The position numbers and the translations under genes were made by a program. The notes beneath the pieces are model-generated. The model saw only the letters and a program-made list of their open reading frames with translations. It had not been told where the DNA came from and made no database searches. 64,000 nt of DNA from Triglochin maritima (taxonomy: Eukaryota; Streptophyta; Magnoliopsida; Alismatales; Juncaginaceae), in contig OY821787.1 in the NCBI GenBank assembly GCA_963682175.1, forward strand, positions 17,772,501-17,836,500, given 5' to 3'. Below are positions 11,028 through 22,709 of this stretch, piece by piece (positions within the stretch are counted from its first letter, which is position 1; every line of letters starts with the position of its first letter).

Positions 11028-12588
11028 TGTTGGCTTTTTGGCCTTAATCCGTATTTTGATGATGTAATTAAACCTAATCTTAATTAGGACATGTAGATTA
11101 GCACATGTAGTATAATAGTATACATGTTGTATTGTGCTAACATCTACAGGTGATCAAGACTCAAGAAAGAAGAAAAATCAAGTCAAGACATGTAATCAAG
11201 CTAGGATTGAAGACATGTAATTTTACCTTTCTTTGAGTATTAGGAACTTATGTGAATTGAGCATAACATAAGCTAATATGCATGCATTCACACACTAGGT
11301 TCCTTGTAGGAGTCACACACAAAATATCATATAATTTGGACTTCATTAGATCACCTAAACACCTAAAACATTGGTCACCAGTCTGCCTGAGTTCGGTCGA
11401 CCGTTCACCTTTCGGTCGACCGGTTATACACAATTTTTGTTATACCAGACCAATCCGTTCAACCGATCACACATCTATTCAACCGATTACCCAGACCTGT
11501 TCGGTCGACCGGTAGACCTTCGGTCGACCGTTTCGTTTGCCATTTCTGGTAAAAATATTACCGTTTTATTTGTCGTATTATACAACGGTCATATACACAT
11601 TTTTCTCAATATACACCCCCATATACATTAGAACCGGTCGAACAAAACACACCTTTCGGTCGACCGTTTAATTCGTGAAAACCCCCCTGCTATCGGTCGA
11701 CACAAGTTTGTCCAACCGATCAAGATTTCTCTCTACCGAACCCAGTAGTTCGGTCGACCGGTACCTGCTCGGTCGACCGTTGACCTATAGAACTTAAGTG
11801 ATTCGGTCGACCAGTACCTATGTTCGGTCAACCGATCCATCAACAGACTCAAGGGTTCGGTCGACCGATACACCTTTCGGTCGACCGTTTCTGGACAGAT
11901 TTCTGAACCCGATTTTCTGTTTTGTGTATCTTGCACAAAACCCAATCAAATCTTGTCCAAACGGCTAGAAATCTTTAGGAGCTTATAAATAGAGGTTCAC
12001 ACTTAGTTTTCCACAAGATTTCACAACTCCAAAGTGTCAAACTTATAGTGAGATTTTCCACAACCTCAAAGCTCCCAATTAGTGATTCCAAAGCCTAATT
12101 TCCACATCCTCCATCATACAATCATCTAGCAATTGTTGTGCTCAATTAGAGAGTGAATCCCACTCAAGGTTACATTTGTTGTAAAGAGAGCAAGGGTCTT
12201 GGTGAAAGCCCAAGACAAAGAAGCAAGGATTTCGGTGAAAGCCCGAAGTGTTCCTCTCGGATTGTGAGAGGTGGTGCCAAGCTCGGCGAGGGTTGTTCGC
12301 GAGCTTGAAGACTTGTAAAAGGCGTTGCTCCCGGCCCGGAACGGGGAGGCATAGTGAAGACGCAAGAGGGGCTCGAACGGAGTTTCGAGAGGGGCTTGCA
12401 AGAGAGGACGTAGGCGCGGCCGAACCTCTGTAAAACCGACGCGTCTTCTCTTTGTGGTTTGCATTACTTTCTACTTGTGTTTGATTTGTTTTTAATTTCC
12501 GCTGCATTTCTTTGATCGATCAACCAAGTAGTTAATTAGGGCTTAATAGTGATTAGTGGACCCATAACCCACGATCCACGATCCTACA
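11028..12588 (+). repeat. Element B 3' LTR
   Basis: This 1561-bp LTR appears identical to 7560-9120 and is followed by target duplication ATCAA. Confidence 0.93.
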
Positions 12589-13020
12589 ATCAAGACTCAA
12601 GACTTGTAATCAAAGCTTTGGACCAAGACTTGTAATTTTATATTTATTGAGTCCATAAGGTTTAATGTAAACTTGAGCACTAGGAATCTATCCCGACCAA
12701 GTTTGGTCAACCGAACCCATTATGGCATAACAAAGTCTCCCAATAGAAAATGATAGGTTGCTCTCTGGAATTGTCCAGACAGACAATCGAAACACCTTCG
12801 GACGACTGGACTGGTTTTGGACTTTGCTCCAGTGATCGTATTTGAATTATTCCTTCGAACCCAATTGAATTGTCCAACTTCGGACAATAGAACTCCTATC
12901 GGTCTACCATTTGCTTATTCACCTTTTGCGTGCAATGACTACTTATACGTGGCATATGATTGTTGCCTCAATGAATATTTGAGCCATAACTATCAGCACA
13001 AAACCCACACTAATTTTATT
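12589..13020 (+). repeat. Old Sirevirus-type LTR relic, right part
   Basis: After element B the older LTR resumes with AAGACTTGTAATCAAAGC-like text that parallels the AAGACTTGTAATCTTGATTT region of element A. It ends with a recognisable GCACAAAACCCACACTAA block, matching the GCACAAAACCCAAT block just upstream of the TATA box in the young LTRs. R-U5 is not recognisable beyond this, so the relic is truncated or too diverged. Confidence 0.55.
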
Positions 13021-14057
13021 CATCCGAGAAGTAAATTGTCTTTTAAAGTTATGTGTTCTAAAAGTTTTACTTTTAAATGTCTTTTATTATGAATTGAACG
13101 TATTCAACATTTTGTTCCTTGATTAATGTATTCGTCTTTTGGAAGTGTTAAGGAAGAGGGTCTTGGTCCTTAACCGTAGAGCTCTAAAAGATAATGGTTT
13201 ACATAAATCAAAAGCAATTCACAATCATGGTAATTAACATGGGGCATTAATTACCGAGTTAAGATTGTCGTGTTGGTTAAGAGAGATATTGTACCTCGAC
13301 AAATATTTAACAACATGAGTATATGAAATAAAAAATATTTCTTTCATATATTGAATTATCCTAACAAATGAAATATTATGGAATTGTGTTTGTGTCATTT
13401 ATAATTCATTGTCTTTAAATCCTAAGGTATGAGACCTATATCTTTTCACATAAGAAGTGTATGATTTAATTATTATCAAAAGTTATCAATACGTATAGTG
13501 ATAAAGGTATTACTTGGTTATACATAACTTGTCAAGGAAAAGTTGATATGTCAAAAGATTATCATTGCACATCTTGACTTGAGTGATGATATTGTTGGGC
13601 CACTTGATAATGCGAAATTATACTGTGCACAATGTAACTTGTGTATATTTACATATTTATAATTAGCTTGAGAGATCAAGATACAAATATATATTACAAA
13701 GATGACACAATTCTATTTTGTATAATATTCTCAATATCATGATGCAATGGATAGACACAAGGGATATTAAATATCATTGAATTGATCGTGTTTAGTTCGA
13801 GTGAGCAAAACATCTTTGTTTTTTGGGTAACTATAACGTATAGAGAGATACCGCTTATAGTTTATGATATAATATGTTTTGTATTATTACCAATATAACT
13901 TAGATCTTCCTATAGGTCACACCACAGAACTGGAAAACAAGGAATTTGATTTTACGTTTTATACGATGTATTGAAATACATGTGGTAAAATATTAAAATA
14001 AAATATGTCGTGATTACGACATGGTTAGAATAATAAATAAATTTATATGAGATGTAT
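13021..14057. other. AT-rich DNA without recognised genes
   Basis: Very AT-rich, with no open frame of note and no domain. TGTTGGGCCACTTGATAATG near 13592 could be the start of a decayed LTR, but I could not find a matching end or target duplication. Confidence 0.4.
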
Positions 14058-14260
14058 GGGGTGTAATGTTTGACATTATATAGAAATATGATCTTATATA
14101 GAAATATTACCCCATGGTTAACATAGAAATATTACCCCATGTCTGGGGTGTAATGTTTGACATTATATAGAAATATTACCCCATGGTTAGAATAATAAAT
14201 AAATTTATAGAATAATAAATAAATTTATGGGGTGTAATGTTTGACATTATATATGACAAT
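14058..14260. repeat. Local repeat cluster with inverted copies
   Basis: GGGGTGTAATGTTTGACATT occurs three times (from 14058, 14145 and 14229). Two copies are followed by ATAGAAATATTACCCCAT, whose end is complementary to the start of the unit, so each unit can fold back. AATAATAAATAAATTTATAG-like text is also duplicated. This looks like replication-slippage expansion of a short foldback unit. Confidence 0.75.
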
Positions 14261-14499
14261 AGTTGCATATTATAATGTGGTTTGTAACATTATAAAATAT
14301 ATAAATTTGCTAAAATCCCGCAGATCAAATTTTGTTGGATATTGATCCAAAATTTGGCACAAGGCAAAAAATAGTGCAAAACGTTTGAACGTTTTTTGCA
14401 AAACGGTCGATAGGTGAACAGTAATTTCTTGTTTAAAACAATTTTGCACGGTTTTGCTTGAATTAATAATATAAGTTCTTTGATCATGGGTGTGATTTG

Positions 14500-14960
14500 A
14501 TCCATTTCGGTTAGAGGAGGTTAAGGGATGATTACGTGTCGAAATATGATTGGATTAGAGGAGCTGTTAACAAGGAATCATGTGCAAGTGGGTTGCACAT
14601 GAATAGGTTTTAAGGAAGTCCTATAAATAGGACCCTCCTCTCCTAATTGTTAAGATATGAATGCAATATTCTCCTCTCCATATTTCTCCACTAAATCCAT
14701 CTGAAAATTCCCCTGTTAGTTCAGTGTTTGAGAGATTAAATTCTCAGGACCATCAAAGGGGTAATTAGCCAGATTCTAGCCTTGAATTAGAGATTGATTG
14801 ACTAGCTCCTTTCTTTCTAAATCTTGTTTAGAGTTTGGTGAACACTTGGAGGAATTCCGAGGCGATTCAAGTGCAACGCGACTCTGGATCTTCAAACTGT
14901 TTTAGAGAACCTTTTGGGTATAATTTTCTTCTATACAATTTAATATTTATGTAGATACAT
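14500..14960 (+). promoter_or_regulatory. Promoter-and-leader-like segment, possible LTR remnant
   Basis: TATAAATA at 14622-14629 sits in CCTATAAATAGGACCC, followed by pyrimidine-rich leader text and a less AT-rich block to about 14920 with no long frame. This is the typical look of the R-U5 part of a plant LTR, but no second copy, primer site or target duplication was found, so the identity is open. Confidence 0.3.
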
Positions 14961-15099
14961 ATATTAAAATGTATAGTCTATGTTTTGTACATGAACAATT
15001 ATTGAAAATATAAATATCGATACTAAATGCTTGTTAAATTTAAAAATATACACAAGTATATGACACAAAATCCTACACAAATTTCACTGGAAGGTTCAA

Positions 15100-15509
15100 T
15101 TGATTAATGTAACACGTGGGGTTAACTCAAAGCCGTTGGTTTTAATTATTGAATTGGTCCTCTAGTTCACGAGATTATGCACTATTACAACCAACATATT
15201 TTCTTTACGATCAGGTCCCTTTGGATTTTCACCTAGGTGCTTTATGACTTGCAATTCAGTCCTTGAGCATTACAAACAGGTCCAGAAGACTTCCAAATCA
15301 ATCATTTCTTCGTCCATGTCCCTCCTTTTTGCTTCCTTTCTCTTCTTTATTACATAAACCCTAAAATATATCAAACATACACTCGAGGATATATAGCATG
15401 CATGTACTCTATGATATACTACTAATCAATGTGTGTCCTTCGAAGGAGCATTGTGCCGTTTTAGGTTGTGTCCCTTATAGTTCTAAGTTTGTGGTTTAAC
15501 ATTTGAATT
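15100..15509. other. AT-rich spacer
   Basis: I see nothing supportable here apart from pyrimidine-rich tracts (TCCCTCCTTTTTGCTTCC near 15317). Confidence 0.4.
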
Positions 15510-16106
15510 GTGCTTTTGGGGTTTGACATCTTATTCATTGGAGACATCAAAATTCTTCCAGCCTACAAGTGTAGTTGGGCACGATTCTTCACGAAGGAGA
15601 AGAAATTGCTTTCTGACAGACCGCAGGCGATATTCAAAGGGACCCCCTTCTCACACTTCCTAAAGATTCAAAGTATCACGGTGAGTAATGATATCGCGGT
15701 GTTCCTGGTCAACAATTACCCTGAGGAAGAAGGAGACTTAAGACTTGGGGAGAAAGTGGTGAATTTGAAGGCCTCATCAGCACTGTGATATTAAGACTAT
15801 CTCAAAGTATAGTTCCAGTCCACATGACTGAGAAGTCGTCGATCAAACGACAAGGTTGGCCACTGGAGAAGGTAGAGTTTTGGAATACAACTAACCGAAG
15901 CGAGAACGACTTGAGAAAATGAAGTGTGCGTCAAACTTCTGCTTTATCTTCTTTTCAGTACCTTCCTTTTCTACGATGGTTCACACAAAGTGAAGAGACG
16001 GTACATGTCTACGGTCAAAAACCTGGAGGAAATGGGAACGTACACCTGGGCGGAGCAGGTTTTCGAGGACCTGATTACAGGCATAAAAATGGCAGTAGAA
16101 ATTTGA
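15510..16106 (+). pseudogene. Degraded DUF1985-like gene fragment
   Basis: Two neighbouring blocks look like parts of one gene. Frame 15510-15788 contains TPFSHFLKIQSITVSNDI and LRLGEKVVNLKASSAL, the pattern of the N-terminal domain in plant DUF1985/PMD-type proteins (a TPFGHFLD-like phrase, then GxKxVxL and a domain-closing ALILGL that is here replaced by stops). Frame 15924-16106 contains LLFSTFLFYDGSHKVKRR and MGTYTWAEQVFEDLI, matching the later FLF...YxWxxAVxEYL pattern of the same family. Such genes are carried, often with an Ulp1 protease domain, by Mutator-like elements and are common in repeat-rich plant DNA. Stops and frame changes mark it as dead. The family call is from memory of the pattern only. 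Confidence 0.45.
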
Positions 16107-17022
16107 AGACAAGGAAATCTACAGGCAGCGCTACCCGAAGTGTGGGAAATGTGGACACACGTGTGAGCATACTTCAGGTAAAAAATGGTTTCAATCATTT
16201 TCCCTCATTTTATGATACCAATAGTTTTCCCTGAAACAAGATATCTAAATGTTGATGGAGGTATGGCTCTGTGAGAAGATAAAAATAGAAAATGGGATGT
16301 CATCGTGCTTCCCAATAATGAACCAGTGGAGTTCCTTAACTGGGGCATGCAATATGCGTAGGGTGTTGGAAATATAGGGCAACACCCTCCTCAAAATAGG
16401 CAGCATAGAAGTTATGTTGAGAGAAGAAGATGAGCTAGAATCACCTGAAAATGCAGAGACAGGTGAGGACCCTAAGGTCAATAAACGCGTTGATCTTGGA
16501 ACCTGCAGTGATTGACGAATCACCAATTCCTTGGTACATTCTTCCTGAAAGGGTCATGGTGGGCCCCACGACATTCCAAGGGACCCACTGCAAGACGAAG
16601 TCAACTACCATGAGCTGAAATTAAGATGGGTCAAGGTGGAGCGGTCGATCAAGGATCTGCAACAACAACTAGGGGGAAGACAAAAAACTGGGGGAGAAAG
16701 ACAATGAAGAGGGGGAGAAGGACAAAGAAATAAATTCCTCAAAAGAAAGGTCGATGGAATACCTACAAGGCGAGAAACATACGTACGCCTTTCTAGAATT
16801 TACCACTTTCTCCCCAAGTGACAGTTGTGTACTGCGAGGGATTCTTCTCTACTTCAAGGGATAGTTGTGTCCCGCGTCGGCCACCTGAACACAAAGAAAT
16901 GAGTAAACCCTTATTTCTACTATATTCATCGACAATTCGCAATCGTGACAACTTTACATGATATTTAATAGGAAAAAATCATAAATCCGAAATTCGTTGA
17001 TGGAAAATAATAAGAAGCAGAG
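16107..17022. other. Probable linker or intron DNA of the degraded gene
   Basis: There are no long frames. A short stretch near 16600-16720 reads as a hydrophilic, coiled-coil-like peptide (VNYHELKLRWVKVERSIKDL), which could be the linker between the DUF1985-like and Ulp1-like parts. No terminal inverted repeats of a carrier transposon were recognised. Confidence 0.35.
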
Positions 17023-17346
17023 TTGAATGGAAAGAAGGAGAGGGAGAGGAAGAAAAGGAAAAGAAAAGAAAGCAGGAAGAGGAGGAGAAACGAAGATAGG
17101 AGGAGAGGAGAAGAGAGGAAGAAAAGGAGGAGGAGAGGAGGAGAAAGGAAGAAGGGAAGGATTAACGAAGAACAAGAGAAGAGGAGGAGAAAGGAAGAAG
17201 AGGAGGAGAAACGAAGAACGGGAGGAGAAGAGAAGAAAGGAAGAACGAGAGGAGAGGAGGAGAAAGGAAGAAGAGGAGGAGGATGAGAAGAAGAAAATAG
17301 TGGAAGAGGATAGATAAGAGAAGAAGAACAAGGGAGAAGAGGAAAA
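17023..17346. repeat. Polypurine low-complexity tract (GAAGAGGAG-rich)
   Basis: About 320 bp are almost exclusively A and G on the plus strand, built from irregular GAGGAGAAAGGAAGA-type units. It produces spurious long frames on both strands (E/K/R-rich on plus, S/F/L/P-rich on minus). It could form triplex or be a slippage-expanded linker of the flanking gene. Confidence 0.85.
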
Positions 17347-17689
17347 CAAGAAATAAGGGTTGAAGAAGAAGAAATGAGAAGAGAAAAAATAAAACATTTA
17401 CTATAAACTAGGGGAATAAACATCCATGGACAACGAAAGATCCCCTAGAAAAGGAAAGTCTGGAAGAAAGGAAGGAAAGGGAAGAGACGACAAAGGAGTC
17501 TCAAGAAGTCCGAGTTGGACTTCAAAAGGAGGAACGAAAAGAAACAAAAGATAGCATAGACTTCTGAAGAGTCAATGTGGAGAAGATGTGCAAATTTGAC
17601 AGAAATGCAATTGCACCTAAAACAGACAAATTTTCTCCTACGAAGAGCCAACTAAACAGGTCATTGGTAAAATTAAACGAAAAATCGAC

Positions 17690-18105
17690 ATGGAAGCCAT
17701 GATCGGGTTGAGCGATTCAAAGAGGAATGTGCATCTTTATCGAACAACACCAGGAAGAGACAAGAGAGAATATGTATGGTGCAATGATGTGATGCATGTG
17801 AAGCTAGGGGATCTGCAGGATCTAATCACCAAAGGCTTAGGGCTATCAGACAACGTAAGTAAATTTCCTTATCATAATTCAATTCATTCTATGCTCGGAA
17901 AATATCAAGCTAATGTCACAATTTTGAATGCTTGGTTAATTCACGCCTTGCTAGATGTGTTCGAGCAAAGGCAGGAGATGGGATGCTACCCACGGAAGGT
18001 TATGACAATTCCAAGCTTCACAACCCAAGCCATGTTGTCTGGAGGCTTTGAATTGGTTGCAAATATGGTAGAGCCCAGATTGAAAGACTGGGACCCAAAG
18101 GACAT
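17690..18105 (+). pseudogene. Ulp1-protease-like fragment of the same degraded gene
   Basis: The frame from 17690 reads MHVKLGDLQDLITKGLGLSD, then a probable splice donor GTAAGT at 17855-17860. Further on comes LNAWLIHALLDVFEQRQEMG. This is the pattern at the start of Ulp1/C48 cysteine protease domains in transposon-borne genes (a linear lead-in, then LxDxVINxYLxLL). The catalytic His, Asp and Cys would lie further on and are not present. The sequence is cut at 18105, where an LTR starts. Two LTR-like features therefore enclose a dead DUF1985-Ulp1 gene. Confidence 0.4.
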
Positions 18106-19930
18106 TGTTAGATCCTATTCCTTTTAAATTTTGACTAATCATGCTTTGAGTTGATGTTATGGGTAGGTGGTGAGGTGTAGTAAGGTGGAGACGTGTAGAT
18201 AGGGATGTAGTGAGGGTTATTTAAGCAAACTCATCTTCTCTTCTCCCACTCTCTCTCTCTCTACTCAGCTCATCTCCCTCTCTGATTCCGGTGTGTGAAA
18301 GTGTAGATGTGTAAGCCGAGTTCAGCAATGCGTGACCGAAGGAGGTGTGATCATCGGTCGGAGTAAAGTTCGTTGGAGATGTGTTTTTGGTGTGGTGGTC
18401 ATCGTTGTTGGTCTTCAGAGGCTTCTTCAAGCCTTAAAGGTATGTCAAGCTTCTCTTTAATACTCACCCGAGGTGTGTGAGTCATCGGTTTACTAAACGG
18501 TGGCCGTTAGGCTCATTGAAGGTTGATGTGCCGCAGGATGCTGCTAAATAATGGTCGACCGACGTGTGCTTCAGTCGACCGATGCTAGTGTAACTACGGG
18601 TTTCTGCCTTGCACCGGTTGAACGATGCCTTTGGGCGGTCGACCGGTTGTGTGTTTTAGGCAAACTCTGTTATTTTCGGTCGAACGGGTCCCATTTGTCG
18701 TTCGACCGATTGCACTATAGGAAGGTCGGTTGGGGTCATAGACCATCCAAATGATCGACGACCTTGAGATCTGTTTGACCGATTGTACCTGTAGCTAAGT
18801 CGATTGGGGACTAGACCTTCTAAACGGTTGACTGGTTATATGATTTGTTCGACCGATAGCCTAAGTTAACTTAAAGTCTGTTCGACCGGTTCCTGCTTTT
18901 TTTGACCGGTTGTGGACTTCAGAAAAATGTTGGAAGTCCTTGTTATTTTCAGTCGACCGGGACCCCTTTGCCGTTCGACCGTTGGGATGATTATTTTAAT
19001 GATATTTGTTGTGTGGACGTTCCAAAATATCGACCGCCTGTGACCATCTGCACAACCAATTGGTCATTTTGTTAGTTGAACCTAGGAGTTGACCATCCAA
19101 ACGGTTGACCGCCCATGACTTTCGGTTCGACCATTGTATGTTGGATTTCGTTCGACCAGCTAGGTGACGGTTGAACCATGCACGTTTTTTGAGGGAACCA
19201 GTCGACCGGTGTGATGTTTTCAGTCGATCGTTGTTGCCCTATTTTGTGTTTGTGGTGTGTGTGATCGGCTTTGAGGGCAACGGGTTCACGGGCCCTTTTG
19301 GGGCAACAGAGAGGGCAGGCTAGCCTGATAGCGATCGGTGGTGAGTGGTGGCTCTACGGGGCCAGTGGTGGCTCTACGGAGTGAGTTGTGGCTCTTTTGA
19401 GGGAGCGACCGTCCTTGTGAGGCGGGGTTTGTTGATCGACAATGTTCCGGAGGGTGCATGTGTGCACGTGTGGTGTAAGTGATGGATGAGAGGACCCTAG
19501 AGCGCTGATTGTGGATCGTGTCTGCTGTGTTTGGGAGAGAGTTCCCTAGAGCCTAGTATTGGCGATGATGTTTTACAGTTAATGCATTTGTGCCATGTTT
19601 TTCTCATTGGTGTCTGGTTCATATATGTGTTAGGGGTTTCGCATATGGTGTTTCCTTATGGAAACTTAGGTTTAGTTGCATGTTTACTTTTCAGGCCGTG
19701 AGCAGCGTTATGGGTTGGTGACCGTGGAGAAGCGCACCTGGGACCAGATCCGGCTTGTCCCACATTTTGGTGGTTGTAGTGATTACTTGTATTCTTATGT
19801 TGTAATCTTTTGATATAATTACACTTTTGAAAAACTCAGATATATGATATATATATATATATTGGTGCATTTGTGTTTGATTTCAGTAATATCCTTTGTT
19901 TATCATGTTGATATTTATTTTAAATTTTCC
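18106..19930 (+). repeat. Truncated chromovirus-type LTR
   Basis: It begins TGTTAGATCCTATTCC after GACAT. It has the same order of parts as the 33292 and 46957 LTRs: a TTATTTAAG box followed by CT repeats (18219-18275), a block rich in GTCGACCG-type palindromes (18552-19215), a TTATGGAAACTTAGG block (19656-19671), and the TGTAATC...AACTCAGATAT region. It fades near TTAAATTTTCCGGTG at about 19930, where Athila pol sequence begins. No target duplication was found, so the right end is a truncation junction. Confidence 0.65.
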
Positions 19931-19934
19931 GGTG

Positions 19935-22709
19935 CCAATCGGAAAAGTACATGACCATTGGGTGATTCAAGTCCTAAAGGAGCACAAATCAGCCATTGGG
20001 TGGTCCTTGAAGGACATGAAAGGGATATCTCCCCACGTCGTGCAGCACCACATCTTTATGGAGGATGAGGCACGACTACGTCGCGACCCACAGAGGCGTT
20101 TAAATCCAGCCATGACAGAAGTAGTTAAGAAAGAGATCATCAAGTGTTTAGATCACGGCATCATTTTCCCCATTTCGGATAGTACTTGGGTAAGTCCTAT
20201 CCAGGTTGTGCCCAAGAAGTCGGGTATCACTGTTGTCCAGAATGACAACAATGAGCTTGTACCCACACAACTTCAAACTGGGTGGCGAGTTTGTATTGAC
20301 TATAGGAAGTTGAACGCGGTCACGCGTAAGGACCACTTCCCTCTACCTTTCATTGACCAGATGTTGGAGAGACTCGCTGGGCACGCATATTACTATTTCC
20401 TTGATGGTTATTCAGGGTACAATGAAATCCCAGTCGTCCCCGAAGACCAGGAGAAAACCATGTTCACTTGTCCTTTTGGGACGTTTGCTTATAGACGGAT
20501 GTATTTTGGACTATGAAATGCACCGACAACATTCCAACATTGCATGTTAAGTATCTTTTCCGATATGGTCGAGAACTTCCTGGAGATCTTCATGGATGCT
20601 TTCTTGGTTCATGGCACCTCCTTTAATGAGTGCTTGCACCACCTGAGCCTTGTTCTCAAAAGGTGTTCGGAAACGAACTTTGCCCTTAATTGGGAAAAGT
20701 GTAATTTCATTGTTACAAAAGGCATCGTCTTGGGTCACGTGGTATCTCGTGATGGTATCGAGGTGGATAGGGCAAAGATTGAGCTTATTTCTAAGCTTCC
20801 GCCACCCACCTTGGTAAAAGAAATCTGTTTATTCCTTAGACACGCCGGTTTTTATCAGCGGTTTGTTAAGGATTTCAGCAAGATAGCTCACCCCTTGACG
20901 AGCTTGCTTGCTAAAGGTACCTCTTTTGAGTTCACACCTGAGTGCATGACTGCATATGAGTTTTTGAAGCGTGAGTTAACCTCTACTCCTATTATTAAGG
21001 CACCGGTGTGGACTCTACCTTTCGAGCTGATGTGTGATGCATCTGATTACGTGATAGGAGCGGTTTTAGGTCAGAAAGTCGACAAATTGCCTCATGTGAT
21101 CTACTATGCAAGTCGTACTCTCAATGACGCCCAGCTCAACTACTCCATTACTGAGAAAGAGTTCCTCGCGATCATATTTGTGTTGGAAAATTTTTGCCAG
21201 TACCTCATTGTGTTGCATGTCATCATCTACACTGATCACTCAGCTCTCTGCTACCTTTTGTCTAAAAAGGATGCGAAACCCCGTCTCCTGCGTTGAATCT
21301 TGTTATTACAAGAGTTTGACCTTGAAATACGGGACAAGAAGGGATGCGAGAATGTCGTGGCTGATCACCTCTCTTGCATCCCAGTTGATCTTTCATCGGA
21401 TCCACCGGTGAACAAGTTCTTCCCCGATGAGAACCTTATGGCAATAGCCTCATCCCTCTGGTTCGCTGACATTGTGAACTATTTAGCAATCGGGGAGGTG
21501 CCGGCTCATTGGAGACACAGTGAGATAGAAAAGTTGAAGTCGTTAGTCAAGCACTTCTATTGGGATGATCCCTACTTATTTAAGTATTGTGTCGATCAAA
21601 TCATAAGGAGGTGCATTCCTGACGACGAGATTCGGAGCGTCTTGTCCTTTTGCCATAAGGAGGCATGTGGTGGGCACTTCAGTGCCAAGAAGACCACTGC
21701 AAAAGTGCTCCAATGTGGTTTTTACTGGCCCACATTGTTCCAAGATGCTTTTCCATTTTGCAAAGCATGCGATAGGTGCCAACGTGTGGTCCGCTTTGGC
21801 AGACGTCATATGATGCCACTTAATCCTATCTTAGTGGTCAACATCTTTGATGTTTTGGGAATTGACTTCATGGGTACTTTCCCCATATCCCTTGGTCACA
21901 CCTACATCCTTGTGGCGGTTGATTATGTGTCAAAGAGGGTTGAAGCAATCCCCACTCGCACTAACGATTGCAAGGTTGTGATCAAATTTCTTAAAGAACA
22001 CATCTTTGCGAGGTTTGGGACACCTCGTTGTATCATAAGTGATTGGGGGACGCACTTTGTGAACTAATACCTTGAGGCAGTACTGAGGAAATACTCCATC
22101 ACGCACAAGTTGGCCACATCTTATCATCCTCAAACCTGTGGCCAGGTGGAAATTTCCAACCGTCAACTCAAGCAAATTCTTGAGAAAACGGTTAATGCTT
22201 CAAGGAAAGATTGGTCGGTCAAGCTTAATGATGCATTGTGGCCTTTCCGCACTGCATTTAAAACCGACCTTGGCATGTCCCCCTACCGGCTAGTCTATGG
22301 CAAAGCTTCCCATGTTCCGGTAGAGCTTGAGCACCGGGCATTATGGGCAATCAAACATCTTAACATGAGTCTTGATGCTTCCGGTGCCAATCGCAAGTTA
22401 GACCTCAATGAGTTGGAGGAGTTGAGAAATGAAGCATATGAGAATGCCAAGATCTACTAGTCCCGCACTAAAAAAATTCACTACCGTTTGGTTCGAATCA
22501 AAACCTTCGAGGTGGGAAAAAATGTCTTGTTGTATAATTCTCACCCCCACTTATTTCCGGGGAAACTTCGGCGACGTTGGTCAGGGCCGTTTATTGTTTT
22601 AACCGTCCCCCCTCATGGGACGGTTGAGATTCAGAATCCAAGGAATGGGGACATGTTCAAAGTTAATGGACAACACCTCAAACCGTACTTGGAAGGGACC
22701 ACGACATAG
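19935..22709 (+). pseudogene. Athila-type Ty3/gypsy pol (RT, RNase H, integrase), decayed
   Basis: The reading is collinear with Athila pol. RT shows RRLNPAMTEVVKKEIIKCLD, GWRVCIDYRKLNAVTRKDHF and FLDGYSGYNEI; RNase H shows LPFELMCDASDYVIGAVLG and YTDHSALCYLL. An integrase zinc-finger part ([18 protein letters not shown]... CKACDRCQR) and core ([21 protein letters not shown]) follow. The C-terminal tail ends near 22709. Stops interrupt it at 20514 (within the FGLxNAP motif), 21294, 22065 and 22458. The second catalytic Asp of the RT box is replaced (FMDA). gag and the protease are missing because the 5' part is replaced by the foreign LTR. An inactive fragment. Confidence 0.88.

Larger units (their letters stand above)
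7560..12588 (+). mobile_element. Element B: very young non-autonomous Sirevirus-like retrotransposon
   Basis: LTRs of 1561 bp (7560-9120 and 11028-12588) flank a 1907-bp internal region, bordered by target duplications ATCAA (7555-7559 and 12589-12593). I saw no difference between the two LTRs, so the insertion is probably very recent. The element shares its R-U5, primer site, gag C-terminal repeats and five polypurine motifs with element A, but has a different U3 and a gag lacking most of its core. It carries no pol. It inserted 21 bp from element A in the same older LTR. Confidence 0.9.

Noticed and set aside
16954..17423. Several 90-150-codon frames on both strands
   Set aside because: They are products of the polypurine tract and are low-complexity peptides (E/K/R or F/S/L/P).
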